From: Chloroflexota bacterium
Lineage (GTDB): Bacteria; Chloroflexota; Anaerolineae; Caldilineales; Caldilineaceae
NCBI GenBank assembly: GCA_016861025.1
Contig: BOKO01000016.1
Coordinates: 62,001 to 126,000, forward strand
DNA length: 64,000 bases
Direction of reading: 5' to 3'
In this document: positions 47,928 through 56,592 of the stretch, piece by piece
Layout: every line of letters begins with the position of its first letter
How positions within the stretch are numbered: position 1 is the stretch's first letter
Program-made: the position numbers and the translations under genes
The notes under the pieces: model-generated
What the model saw: only the letters and a program-made list of their open reading frames with translations
Databases searched by the model: none
What the model was told of the DNA's origin: nothing

Positions 47928-49763
47928 TTACAACAACAGCCCCTCCGCCCGCGCTGCCTGCATCAGTGCGGTGCGCTGGTCGATGCGCGTGCCCTGGGCG
48001 CGCGAGACGCCTAGCGTTTCGTAGATCGCCTGCAGGCTGTGGCTGATCAACGAACGCGAACGGTGGAGCCGTTGTGCAATGTCGCCGGAGGAAACGCCTT
48101 GAATGTGCAACAAGAAGATGGCGACGAGGGTCGGGTTTTCGTGGTCGCGCTGACGCACGCCGCGCAGCCGTTGAAAGAGCAGCGGAAGCATCGCCGGGGC
48201 GATCAGGCCGCGTTCAATGGCGGCGGCAATCACATGGTTTGTCTCGATCTGGTCGCAGGTTGAAATGTCGATTGGCGCCAACTCGCCGCGTGCAGCCAAT
48301 AGTTCGGCGATTTCGGCGTGCTGTGCTTTGCGGGCGTGTGGATACATCGCCCGCAAAGCGCGCGTTCCAGGGTCGCCTAAATATGGCTGGCGGAAGAAGC
48401 GTCGCGCCAGCGCGTGAAACTCCGGTGCGTCAAGCAGAAAAACGGCGACGCGACTTACGATCTCAGGGTGCCACCAGAGAGGAAAATAGGCGTTGTCGCA
48501 TCGCTCCAGCCAGCGCAACTCTGGGCGCAAAATTTTGAGCGCAACGCCAGGCCGAGCGCGCCTTTCTATGTGAAGATAGGCGAGATAAAAGGAGATCGCA
48601 CAGGTTGCCTGCCGATCTTGCGACTGCTGATAGAAAGCCAGCGATTCGCGCAGGTGCTCTTCAGCCTGGCGCCAGCGACCGGTGAAGAGTTCGACCACAG
48701 CCAGGTTGACCTGAAAGCTCATCGTCAAGCCATGATCGGCGGCGGCAAGCGCGCGTTGAATCAACGCCTCAGCGGTGGCATAATCGCCCTGCAACAGCGC
48801 CAACCACGATTCCTGCGCATCGATCCAGCGGATGAAGTTAGGTGTGTGTTCGGCGGCAATCCGCCGCGCCTGTTCGTAGTAGTGGAGCGCCTGCTCGTAA
48901 CGTTCCAGCGCACGCAACACATTCCCCATCATCCAGTGTGCGTAGAGCCGCCGGCGATGAAAGCCGCCGCCACGCGAGAAGCGCACCCACATCTGTGCAA
49001 TTGCCAGCGCCTCCATCAGGTGGCCGCGATACCAGGCGAGATGGGTTTCAGCGTTGAGCAGCGCCTCGTAAGCTGCACTTTCCAACTGCCCCTCTTCGTA
49101 GCAGGCACGCGCCTGTTCCACAGCATTCAACGCCACCTGATAGTCGCCCACCTGCCTCGAAAAACTACACACCGCCAACCAGGCGCGAAATTCGCTGGCA
49201 TGTTTACGCAGCGCCCTATATTGGCGCGCCGAACGCTGCGCATAGCTCCAGCCTTCGGCGGTGCGACCAGTGTCGGCGCAGAGACAACCAACCATGTAGT
49301 GGAAAAATGCTTCGTACAGCGGCTTCAACGGGCGTGACTGCTGCATCAATGCCTCCGCCCGATCGATGTATGTCTTTACCAACCTGAAGTCGTCGAGCGC
49401 ATAGTGCAGCCGCGCCAGTTCCAGAAAACACCAGATCAGGCGATCGAGGTGGATCGTCTCGCCTTGAAGATAGTCAACCGCCTTGTCAAGCCAGTTGATG
49501 GCGTTCTGGATATTTTGCAGCCGCGCATTGACCAGCCCAACCGCATACCACAATCCTGGCGATTGCTCGATCCATCGCTGTGGGAAGGGCGCAATCAGCG
49601 TCGTAAGCTGACTCGCATTTAGATGATCCAGCAGGTCGATCACATGGTCAGCCAGCAGATTAGCCGCGGCTTCCCAATCACTGTTCTCTTGGCAATCTCG
49701 AATTCGGTCAACAACTAAACTGGGCGATTCGTCAGAAGCATCGGAGGTCATCGCTGACACCAT
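47928..49763 (-). CDS. TPR-repeat transcription regulator with C-terminal HTH
   Basis: This 611-residue protein consists mostly of tetratricopeptide-type helical repeats (FHYMVGCLCADTGRTAEGWS, AHWMMGNVLRALERYEQALH, LAYLHIERRA), as in the sensor region of MalT/LuxR-family LAL regulators. It ends in a helix-turn-helix (SSGDIAQRLHRSRSLISHSL, residues about 565-590). It has no ATPase domain, which full MalT-type proteins carry. The likely role is a signal-responsive activator for nearby surface-protein genes; its target is unknown. It lies 148 bp upstream of the PA14 protein gene on the same strand, so it may control that gene. Confidence 0.75.
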   Translation of the reverse strand: MVSAMTSDASDESPSLVVDRIRDCQENSDWEAAANLLADHVIDLLDHLNASQLTTLIAPFPQRWIEQSPGLWYAVGLVNARLQNIQNAINWLDKAVDYLQGETIHLDRLIWCFLELARLHYALDDFRLVKTYIDRAEALMQQSRPLKPLYEAFFHYMVGCLCADTGRTAEGWSYAQRSARQYRALRKHASEFRAWLAVCSFSRQVGDYQVALNAVEQARACYEEGQLESAAYEALLNAETHLAWYRGHLMEALAIAQMWVRFSRGGGFHRRRLYAHWMMGNVLRALERYEQALHYYEQARRIAAEHTPNFIRWIDAQESWLALLQGDYATAEALIQRALAAADHGLTMSFQVNLAVVELFTGRWRQAEEHLRESLAFYQQSQDRQATCAISFYLAYLHIERRARPGVALKILRPELRWLERCDNAYFPLWWHPEIVSRVAVFLLDAPEFHALARRFFRQPYLGDPGTRALRAMYPHARKAQHAEIAELLAARGELAPIDISTCDQIETNHVIAAAIERGLIAPAMLPLLFQRLRGVRQRDHENPTLVAIFLLHIQGVSSGDIAQRLHRSRSLISHSLQAIYETLGVSRAQGTRIDQRTALMQAARAEGLLL

Positions 49764-49829
49764 TTCCTACATGAGCCAACAGGGACAAGACTCTATCGAG
49801 TAATCTGTATGTACCATAAATTCATGTAG

Positions 49830-49850
49830 AAAAAAAGGGTCATCCGTCCC
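49830..49850 (-). terminator. Putative terminator after the ABC-2 permease gene
   Basis: On the minus strand GGG-ACGGATGA-CCC is followed by seven T. The stem is short, so confidence is limited. It lies 29 bp after the permease stop codon. Confidence 0.4.
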
Positions 49851-49878
49851 GAATTTTGAATGCCGGCGATGGGCTTCG

Positions 49879-51399
49879 TCATTCATGCATCAAATGGTCA
49901 AAGCGACGCACCAGCCAGCTCAGCAATACGATTTGATAGAGCATCCCGCCGAAGAAATAGATCGTCCATTGCGGCTGTCCCGCTTCCAGGCTCCACAACA
50001 TCTGCGCCGGCCACCATGTCGGCGCCAACGCAAAGAATAGATTCCAGGGAGCCGACACGAAATAGGCGACCATCGGTGGGACGAGCACGATCCCAGCAGC
50101 TTTCATTAGCGCCAGCCCCTGCACCTTGTTGGCGGCCAGCGCTGCTAACGCCAGCGCCGCCAAGGGCGCCATCGGCGCCACACTGAACGCCAGCAGCGGA
50201 TACGCCCACCACACCAGGTCGAAGAGACCCGTAACCGGCATCACCAGCAGTGTTGCCAGTGCAGCCAAGAGTGAGGGAGCCAGCAGGCGATAAGTCAGGT
50301 AATCTCGCAACCGCAGCGGCGTCACCTGGAGCGCGGTCAGCGTCTGTTCGTCGCGCTGATCGAGCAGCAAGAAGCCAATGATCGCTCCCCACAGATAAGG
50401 CACGATCAACACCGTCAGATACCCCATGATCGGCGCGTAGTAGGGCGTCATCTCCAGCCCTGTCCATTCTTCGGCTGCACCGAGGATGGTGGGCAGCAAC
50501 CAGCGGATCGCCAGCGCCTGCACCACGGGGATGAAGAGCATCCAGCGCAGCATCTCATCGCGACTGATAGTGTGTGCGTCGATCGGGCCAAGCGAACGCA
50601 GCGCGCCCAGTCGCCGAGCCAGGCGACCGTTGACATCGAAGCGCCATCCGCCGCGGCGGCTCATCCGTCGCCGGTCCAGGGCGCTGCTGTTCACTTTGTC
50701 GACGACAAAACGGCGGAACGTGCGGTTCGCCCACCATGCCAGCAGCGCGACCCAACCCATCCCTACCGCCAGCCCATAACCGACATCGAGCGCCGATGCC
50801 GGTTGCAGTGCAGCGCTGAGCAATGCCAGAATCGGCTGTAGAGGATGAACGAGCAGCAGCGTCTCGATGATGGCGTTTTGGCCGATGCCAAAATAGGGCA
50901 GCAAGGGCAACGAGAGCAGAAAGACGACCGCCATCGCTGGCAGCAGAAAGCTGTTGAGTGCATCGTAGCGCGCAACGACGATGAAGCCAGCCAGCGCATA
51001 GACTGCCGTGCCGAGCACGATGCCGATCACCAGCCACACCAACTGAAAGCCGATTCCTATAACTGCAATGCAGATAAGCAAATTCTCGGCCAGAGAGAGC
51101 AAAGTCAACGTGCCAACTTTGGCAGCCAGATACTCGCTGCTGCGCAACGGCGTCACGATCTGCGCTTCGAGCGACCCTTCGCCCTTCTCCAGCAGCACCA
51201 GCCCGCTTAGAAAAAAGAAGCCGTTGACAATCAAATTATTGACAATGATCGCCGGCAGCAGCCAGGCTAGATTCTGCACTGGCAGCAACAGCAGCAATAC
51301 GATGCTTAGTGCGGCAACGACGGCGGCGGCGTAATAGAAACCGTTGCGAGCTTGCAGTCGCACGTCGCAAAGAAAGGTCGAGGTGATGCGTGCGTTCAT
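49879..51399 (-). CDS. ABC-2 type exporter permease, tandem-fused
   Basis: The 506-residue membrane protein has about 12 hydrophobic segments arranged as two similar halves, each resembling a six-helix ABC-2 permease. The first half has YYAAAVVAALSIVLLLLLPV and EGSLEAQIVTPLRSSEYLAA; the second has RDEQTLTALQVTPLRLRDYL. The halves match the pair encoded as two separate genes in fluoroquinolone-type exporters, so this is a natural fusion. It works with the ATPase encoded upstream and overlaps it by 4 bp (ATGA). A TetR gene upstream suggests drug- or metabolite-induced expression. Confidence 0.85.
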   Translation of the reverse strand: MNARITSTFLCDVRLQARNGFYYAAAVVAALSIVLLLLLPVQNLAWLLPAIIVNNLIVNGFFFLSGLVLLEKGEGSLEAQIVTPLRSSEYLAAKVGTLTLLSLAENLLICIAVIGIGFQLVWLVIGIVLGTAVYALAGFIVVARYDALNSFLLPAMAVVFLLSLPLLPYFGIGQNAIIETLLLVHPLQPILALLSAALQPASALDVGYGLAVGMGWVALLAWWANRTFRRFVVDKVNSSALDRRRMSRRGGWRFDVNGRLARRLGALRSLGPIDAHTISRDEMLRWMLFIPVVQALAIRWLLPTILGAAEEWTGLEMTPYYAPIMGYLTVLIVPYLWGAIIGFLLLDQRDEQTLTALQVTPLRLRDYLTYRLLAPSLLAALATLLVMPVTGLFDLVWWAYPLLAFSVAPMAPLAALALAALAANKVQGLALMKAAGIVLVPPMVAYFVSAPWNLFFALAPTWWPAQMLWSLEAGQPQWTIYFFGGMLYQIVLLSWLVRRFDHLMHE

Positions 51400-52250
51400 A
51401 GCGTTCTGCCTGTAACCTGAATGAAAATATCTTCCAACGACGCCTCTTGGGTGTGGATCGTTTCCAACGCATTGTCGTTGAGCAGCGCCAAAAACTCTGG
51501 ATTGGCGCCGATTTCCACCAGCGGAAACTCGCGCTGTTGTGGGGCGTCGCCATTCGTGTGTAGACCCACACGCACCACTGGTCGGCCATAGCGTAATTTG
51601 AGCTGACGCGGCGCATCGATCAACTTGATCTCACCGTCGACTAGAAAGGCGACGCGGTCGCACAGTTCGTCGGCCACGCTCATATTATGGGTGGTCAGAA
51701 AGATCGTCTTGCCCGCCCGTTGTTGCGCCCGGATCAACTCTTTGACCATGCGTGCGTTGACTGGATCAAGCCCAGACGTTGGTTCGTCCATGAAAAGCAG
51801 TTCTGGATCGTGCAGCAACGCCCGCGCAATGCCAAGTCGGTTTTTCATCCCTTTGGAATATTGCGCGACAAGCATGTCGGCGCTGTCGGCCAGCCCCACC
51901 AGTTCCAACAGTTCGAGCGGCGTGCGTCCTTGTCTGCGATAGAGCGCGCCGTAGTAGGTCAAATTCTCGAGCGCGGTCAGCCTGGAGAAGTGGTTTGGCA
52001 ACTCAAACGAGACGCCGACGCGCTGGTAGTAGTCGGCGCCCCAGGTTGCCAGGTCGCGACCGAAGACGTGCACCTGGCCGCTGTAACCGCGCAGCAATCC
52101 AATTAAAATGCGCTGAGTGGTCGATTTTCCGGCGCCGCTCGGCCCTAAGAAGCCGAACACCTCACCAGGCCGAATCTCGAATGTCAGATTGTGGACTGCC
52201 GGCTCCGTTGCGCCAGTATAAACATAAGTCAAATTTTGCACTTTGATCAT
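51396..52250 (-). CDS. ABC exporter ATP-binding protein
   Basis: The 284-residue ATPase shows Walker A LGPSGAGKSTTQRIL, the signature YSKGMKNRLGIARAL, Walker B LLFMDEPTSGLDP and the H-loop LTTHNMS. The extra C-terminal domain (about 215-284) is typical of the DrrA/fluoroquinolone-exporter ATPases. It lies between the TetR gene (23 bp gap) and the permease (4-bp overlap), so the three form an operon. Confidence 0.92.
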   Translation of the reverse strand: MIKVQNLTYVYTGATEPAVHNLTFEIRPGEVFGFLGPSGAGKSTTQRILIGLLRGYSGQVHVFGRDLATWGADYYQRVGVSFELPNHFSRLTALENLTYYGALYRRQGRTPLELLELVGLADSADMLVAQYSKGMKNRLGIARALLHDPELLFMDEPTSGLDPVNARMVKELIRAQQRAGKTIFLTTHNMSVADELCDRVAFLVDGEIKLIDAPRQLKLRYGRPVVRVGLHTNGDAPQQREFPLVEIGANPEFLALLNDNALETIHTQEASLEDIFIQVTGRTL

Positions 52251-52273
52251 TGCGCCATTCTCCTGAGTCCCTA

Positions 52274-52894
52274 CTACGCCGCTAACATCCGCCGGATTCC
52301 GTCCATGATTTGCCGGGCAAATGTCAGCAGTTCATCCCGTGTCAATGTTTCCCAACGCGCCAGTAACCAGCGGTCGCCGGCATCATCGACGCCAATAAAC
52401 AGCGCAGCCAGCAGCGAATCTGGCAAGTCGCTGCGCACGACGCCGAGAGAACGCCCTTGTTGTAGAAAGCGCGTAAGCCCCTCGACCACTCCGCCCATCA
52501 AAGCCGCCAACGCCGGGCGCCTTACCATCTCGGCGTCTGAGAGTCGCCCTGCCGCTTTGAGCGTCCCAAAAGCCCATGGTTTTGCATGAAAATAGACAAA
52601 CTGTTTGACATACATTTCTTCCAACGTTGACCAAAAACGCTCCGCAGTGATGTTTTCGACCATGCTGTTAAGTTCACTGATCAGGTCGCCAGCGTAATAA
52701 TTCACCGTAGCCGCAAAGAGATCGGCTTTGTCATCGAAGTAGTAATAGGCGGCGCCTTTGCTCAATTGCGCCGTCTCCAGAATTTTGTTTATCGACGCAC
52801 CTTCGTAGCCGTGAGCCGAGAATTCGCGCGCCGCAGCCTCCAGGATCGCCTGTTGCTTCTCAATCGATAGTTTCTGAAAACGTGGTCGCGGCAT
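52274..52894 (-). CDS. TetR-family transcriptional regulator
   Basis: The 206-residue repressor has the N-terminal TetR helix-turn-helix (KQQAILEAAAREFSAHGYEG, ASINKILETAQLSKGAAYYYF) and an all-helical ligand-binding half (GDLISELNSMVENITAERFW). It heads the exporter operon and probably represses it. The operator candidate lies directly upstream (52924-52954). GGGAGTGAGGGG precedes the ATG. Confidence 0.93.
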   Translation of the reverse strand: MPRPRFQKLSIEKQQAILEAAAREFSAHGYEGASINKILETAQLSKGAAYYYFDDKADLFAATVNYYAGDLISELNSMVENITAERFWSTLEEMYVKQFVYFHAKPWAFGTLKAAGRLSDAEMVRRPALAALMGGVVEGLTRFLQQGRSLGVVRSDLPDSLLAALFIGVDDAGDRWLLARWETLTRDELLTFARQIMDGIRRMLAA

Positions 52895-52923
52895 CGCCCC
52901 TCACTCCCTTTAAGATCAAAAAT

Positions 52924-52954
52924 TTAGACCATATAGTCTAACTATATAGTCTAA
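52924..52954. promoter_or_regulatory. TetR-type operator region
   Basis: TTAGAC-CATATA-GTCTAA (52924-52941) overlaps a direct repeat of ATATAGTCTAA (52931-52941 and 52944-52954). ACTATATAGT (52941-52950) is itself a perfect palindrome. The sites are 30-60 bp before the TetR start, the usual place for autoregulation. They also lie about 100 bp from the divergent beta-propeller gene, which could share control. Confidence 0.6.
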
Positions 52955-53005
52955 GCGTATCACATCCCGATCTTCTTTGCAAGGTTTTGCGGCTGTTTGC
53001 TTTGT

Positions 53006-53014
53006 TGCTAGAAT
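53006..53014 (+). promoter_or_regulatory. Extended -10 promoter of the beta-propeller protein gene
   Basis: TGCTAGAAT (53006-53014) would start transcription near 53021, giving a 30-base leader before the ATG at 53051. Confidence 0.45.
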
Positions 53015-53050
53015 GAATCACAGTCAATTTATGCCACAGGCGCAACACAC

Positions 53051-55093
53051 ATGTCTTTAACTGACCCTTCATATCCACCACAACGCAACCGCACATCAGC
53101 CATTTTGACGATCAGCATCCTGGTGGCGTTCTTTCTGCTTATTGGGCTTGGCTGGATGTTGTTTGCAGTGCAAAGCGGACTGCTGGCGACTTCAACGCCG
53201 ACGGCGACGGCCACGCCTCTAGCCGCAACGCGCACGCCGACGCCCGATGTGCGTGCAACGAATGTGGCGGAAGATATGTTGACGCAGGTCGCCTTTGCCG
53301 CCACTGCATTGATGCAGTTGACCATGCAGCCCCCCTCCCAACAGGCAGGCGATACGCCAGCCGGTGTGTTGCAACCGGGCGAAGGGGGCGCCGCCGCCAC
53401 ACAAGCAGTGCAATTGCCGCTGATTTCCGCTGCCCAACCCACATCCCCTTTGCCGCCTGGCGACGACGCATTGGCGGCGGCGCTGACGGCTACGGCGATC
53501 TTCATTCCTGGCGTCATCTTGCCTGGAGAGCCAACGCCAACCGACACGCCGATCGCTTTCATGCCGGAGACGCCGACGCCGTTTGCGCCCGAGCCGTTCC
53601 CACCCACCGACACGCCGACGCCTTTCTTTGAGCCGCCTACGGCGACGCCAACCCCGACGAGTTTTGTCCAACAGGTGACTTCTCTTACCGCACTTTCCAG
53701 AGCCAGCGCGGATACGGCCACCTATATCGGTCCAAGCTCGTTCTATACACGAACCGACGTCAGTCTGCCGCCCAACACCTCAATCCAATTGCGCGGCCGC
53801 ACGCAGGCGGGCGACTGGCTGCTTGCCTGCTGTATCAACAACAATCAGAATTTTTGGGTGCGCCCAGCTTACCTGAATATTGTCAACAATCCTACGCCGC
53901 CCTTCTTCCCTCCAGGCGTCGACCTCAACAGCCCACAGTGGGATGTCAACAACCCCAAATGGCTGCCGATCATTCCGGTTAACGGTTCGCTTGCTCCGCG
54001 TCCACAGCCAACGCCAGTTCAGTTCGGCGACTATCCGCTGGCGCGCTATGACCGTGGCAACACCGGGCGTCTGCCGGTGCTGCCACGCGCGCCGATTCAG
54101 GACAATTGGGGGAACATTACTCAGCTCGAACGCCCCTTTCGCTCGCCTGTGGCTGTTATGGGAGCGAATGTCATTGTGTCTAACGAGGATGGGCACCTGT
54201 ACAGCTTCAACCGAGAGTTCGGCTCGCAACGCTGGCGCTACAACCTGTCGAGCACCGGGAGCCTGGCGCCAGCGATCAACGACACTCGCATCTTTTTCCC
54301 CTATGCCGGCAACCGCATCATCGTGTTGCAAGATGGAGGCAATTTCGCCAACCAAGTCGCCGATATCGAACTGCCCGGCGTTGCGACCACTTCGCCAACA
54401 TTCCTAAACGATGTTGTGTTCATAGGCGTTGGCGATGGCACTGACGCGCAGGTGGTCGCTATGAAGATCGACAATTTGGGCGACCGTCGCACATTCACCG
54501 CCCCACAGTCGAGAGTGCTGCAGCCGGCGATCGGTCAGGAGACACTCTATGTCGCCGCCGAGAAAGTATGGGCAATCGACGTCAATTTATGGGGCAACCC
54601 GGAGACGATCTGGGAAAGCACGAACGTCGGCAGTGTGGCGGCGCCGCCGGTCTATGCTTACCCTGGCGTCGTGCGCACCGCCGAACTGTATGTCGCCGAT
54701 GCATCGGGCATGGTGCACGCGCTCGACGCCAATACGGGCAGAAGCATCTGGACCTATTCTTTTGGCGGCCAGGTGTCCATGCTTGCCGTCAACGATGTAA
54801 ATGTATTTGCTGCCGGAAGCGGCATCTTGCGTGCAATTTCACGGCAAACCGGGCAAGTGCTCTGGTCAACGCAGATCGGCGACAATCTTGCCGGCGGTCC
54901 GTTTGTCACCAATGACCGCGTGCTGGTGAGCACCCAAAACGGCTCAGCGGTCATTTTTGACGCCAACACCGGCGCTGGCCCCGATGCGACTGCCTCGTTT
55001 CGTATGGCATTGCTCGCTGCGCCGGCGGTAAGCCAGGAATGGATTTTTGCACCCTCCAGCGGCGTTGTCTTTGGCTATCGGGGGAGTCCGTAG
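53051..55093 (+). CDS. Membrane-anchored protein with Thr/Pro-rich stalk, SH3-like and PQQ-type beta-propeller domains
   Basis: The 680-residue protein has one N-terminal transmembrane helix (ILTISILVAFFLLIGLGWML). A long Thr/Pro/Ala-rich stalk (about residues 50-215, many TPT and TPTP units) follows. Next is an SH3-like region (about 220-280, YIGPSSFYTRTDVSLPPN). The C-terminal PQQ-like propeller (about 350-680) has repeats such as EDGHLYSFNREFGSQRWRY and ASGMVHALDANTGRSIWTYS. The outside part resembles outer-surface scaffold proteins that assemble envelope complexes. The stop codon overlaps the start of the next gene (TAGTG), so the two are translated together. Confidence 0.82.
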   Translation: MSLTDPSYPPQRNRTSAILTISILVAFFLLIGLGWMLFAVQSGLLATSTPTATATPLAATRTPTPDVRATNVAEDMLTQVAFAATALMQLTMQPPSQQAGDTPAGVLQPGEGGAAATQAVQLPLISAAQPTSPLPPGDDALAAALTATAIFIPGVILPGEPTPTDTPIAFMPETPTPFAPEPFPPTDTPTPFFEPPTATPTPTSFVQQVTSLTALSRASADTATYIGPSSFYTRTDVSLPPNTSIQLRGRTQAGDWLLACCINNNQNFWVRPAYLNIVNNPTPPFFPPGVDLNSPQWDVNNPKWLPIIPVNGSLAPRPQPTPVQFGDYPLARYDRGNTGRLPVLPRAPIQDNWGNITQLERPFRSPVAVMGANVIVSNEDGHLYSFNREFGSQRWRYNLSSTGSLAPAINDTRIFFPYAGNRIIVLQDGGNFANQVADIELPGVATTSPTFLNDVVFIGVGDGTDAQVVAMKIDNLGDRRTFTAPQSRVLQPAIGQETLYVAAEKVWAIDVNLWGNPETIWESTNVGSVAAPPVYAYPGVVRTAELYVADASGMVHALDANTGRSIWTYSFGGQVSMLAVNDVNVFAAGSGILRAISRQTGQVLWSTQIGDNLAGGPFVTNDRVLVSTQNGSAVIFDANTGAGPDATASFRMALLAAPAVSQEWIFAPSSGVVFGYRGSP

Positions 55094-56520
55094 TGGACGC
55101 GTCGGCGATGCAGGAACGGCGAATCCGACCGGGTTGGGATGTTTTTTTGCTGGCGCTGCTAGTCTTTGCCTTGTTGCAGATCGTCGGGCTGGCAGAGCAG
55201 GCTGCGCTCCCCAACCGTCTCCAGGATGTATTGCGTCACCCAATTCTCGGCGCGCTGCTGCCGCCGAGCGGCTACGCAGCCATGGGGGAAGTCGGGCCGC
55301 GCCCCGGCGAACCGATCGGCCTGGTGCTGAACGCGCTGACGCTTGGTGCGTTGCTCGTCTACGCCCTGCTTGACCTGGCGCTGAAGGAGCCACAGCGCAC
55401 GCGCCTCAAGGCATGGCTGCTGGCTCTGATCGTCATCACAGCGGTTGTGCTCCCTACAGGCAAGCTCATCCTGCTGCGCAACGCCAACGGTCCAGCCAGC
55501 TACACCCACGACGGCGGCGTCATTCAAACCGAAGCAACCATCCAATATCTGCTGGCGGGCAAGAATCCCTACACCGAAGATTACGTTGACACTCCAATGG
55601 CGGAATGGGGGTTCAGCGAATACCGCACGGCGCTCTACCACTATCCGTATCTGCCCTGGACATTTGTGTTCAGCGCACCTTTTTATATGGTCGGTCAGGC
55701 AATCGGTTTTTACGATCAGCGCCTCGTCTATCTGCTGCTGTATGCAGCGATGCTGCTGACTGCATCTCGACTGGCGACGGGGGCGTCTGCAAAACTGGCG
55801 ATCGTCGCTGTTCTGGCGCTCAACCCGATTATGGCGCTCGACGTAATCTTTGGACAGAACGACGTGTTTGTATTGGCGTGGATCGTGCTGGCGTTGGTCT
55901 GTTGGCGGATTGGCGTACAACGACGACAGGCAAGTCGGAGATGGTTGATTCTGTCCTCTCTCTGTTTTGGTCTGGCGTGTGCATCCAAACCGACGGCATG
56001 GTTTTTGGCGCCTTTTTATGGCCTGTTGCTGGTTCAGGACAACGAACATCTGGCGCGACAGGGGTGGCGTGGTTTAGGCGGTGCAGTTTCATCGCTTCTG
56101 CGTCGGGTGGCGCCTGCGCTCCTTGTGTTTCTTGTTCTGTTGCTGCCTTATATTCTCTGGGACGCCGCCTCGCTCTACGATGATGTGTGGCGCTGGAGTT
56201 CGGGCCAGGGAGCGACCGGCTATCAAATCTGGGGGTGGGGCGTCAGCAACGTTGTCCTCGGACTGGGCATGGTGGAAAATCGATTCAGCCAGTGGCCCTT
56301 CTGGGTGCTACAAATCGCTATAGCCGGGCCGCTGTTGTTCTGGTTTGTTGTGCGTCAAATTCACCACAACACACTGACGCTTGCATGCTGGCACTATGCG
56401 TTTTTTCTGTTTGCGTTTTTCTATGCGAGCCGTTTTCTCAACGAAAACTATCTCGGCTACATTCTGGCGTTTGCGGCAATTGGCATCCTGGCGGATGATA
56501 ATCTGGCTTTGGACAGTTGA
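55093..56520 (+). CDS. Polytopic membrane protein, GT-C-type glycosyltransferase-like
   Basis: The 475-residue protein has about ten to twelve transmembrane helices (VFLLALLVFALLQIVGLAE first). The large loop after the second or third helix (YTHDGGVIQTEATIQYLLAG) and the NPYTEDY motif resemble the DUF2029/GT87-like and ArnT-like GT-C superfamily, which transfers sugars from lipid carriers. The donor is unknown. The GTG start at 55093 overlaps the previous stop codon and has GGGGAG upstream. Translational coupling with the propeller gene suggests the two products act together in the envelope. Confidence 0.75.
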   Translation: MDASAMQERRIRPGWDVFLLALLVFALLQIVGLAEQAALPNRLQDVLRHPILGALLPPSGYAAMGEVGPRPGEPIGLVLNALTLGALLVYALLDLALKEPQRTRLKAWLLALIVITAVVLPTGKLILLRNANGPASYTHDGGVIQTEATIQYLLAGKNPYTEDYVDTPMAEWGFSEYRTALYHYPYLPWTFVFSAPFYMVGQAIGFYDQRLVYLLLYAAMLLTASRLATGASAKLAIVAVLALNPIMALDVIFGQNDVFVLAWIVLALVCWRIGVQRRQASRRWLILSSLCFGLACASKPTAWFLAPFYGLLLVQDNEHLARQGWRGLGGAVSSLLRRVAPALLVFLVLLLPYILWDAASLYDDVWRWSSGQGATGYQIWGWGVSNVVLGLGMVENRFSQWPFWVLQIAIAGPLLFWFVVRQIHHNTLTLACWHYAFFLFAFFYASRFLNENYLGYILAFAAIGILADDNLALDS

Positions 56521-56541
56521 GCTTGAGCAGGCAAAAAGAAA

Positions 56542-56565
56542 ACAGGCGGGTTGGAATCCGCCTGT
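56542..56565 (+). terminator. Bidirectional rho-independent terminator
   Basis: ACAGGCGG (56542-56549) pairs perfectly with CCGCCTGT (56558-56565) around an 8-base loop. CTTTCC follows on the plus strand, and AAAAAGAAA precedes, giving a T-rich tail on the minus strand. It serves the convergent genes ending at 56520 and 56593. Confidence 0.75.
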
Positions 56566-56592
56566 CTTTCCTGCACCTGCTAGAGGGAACTG

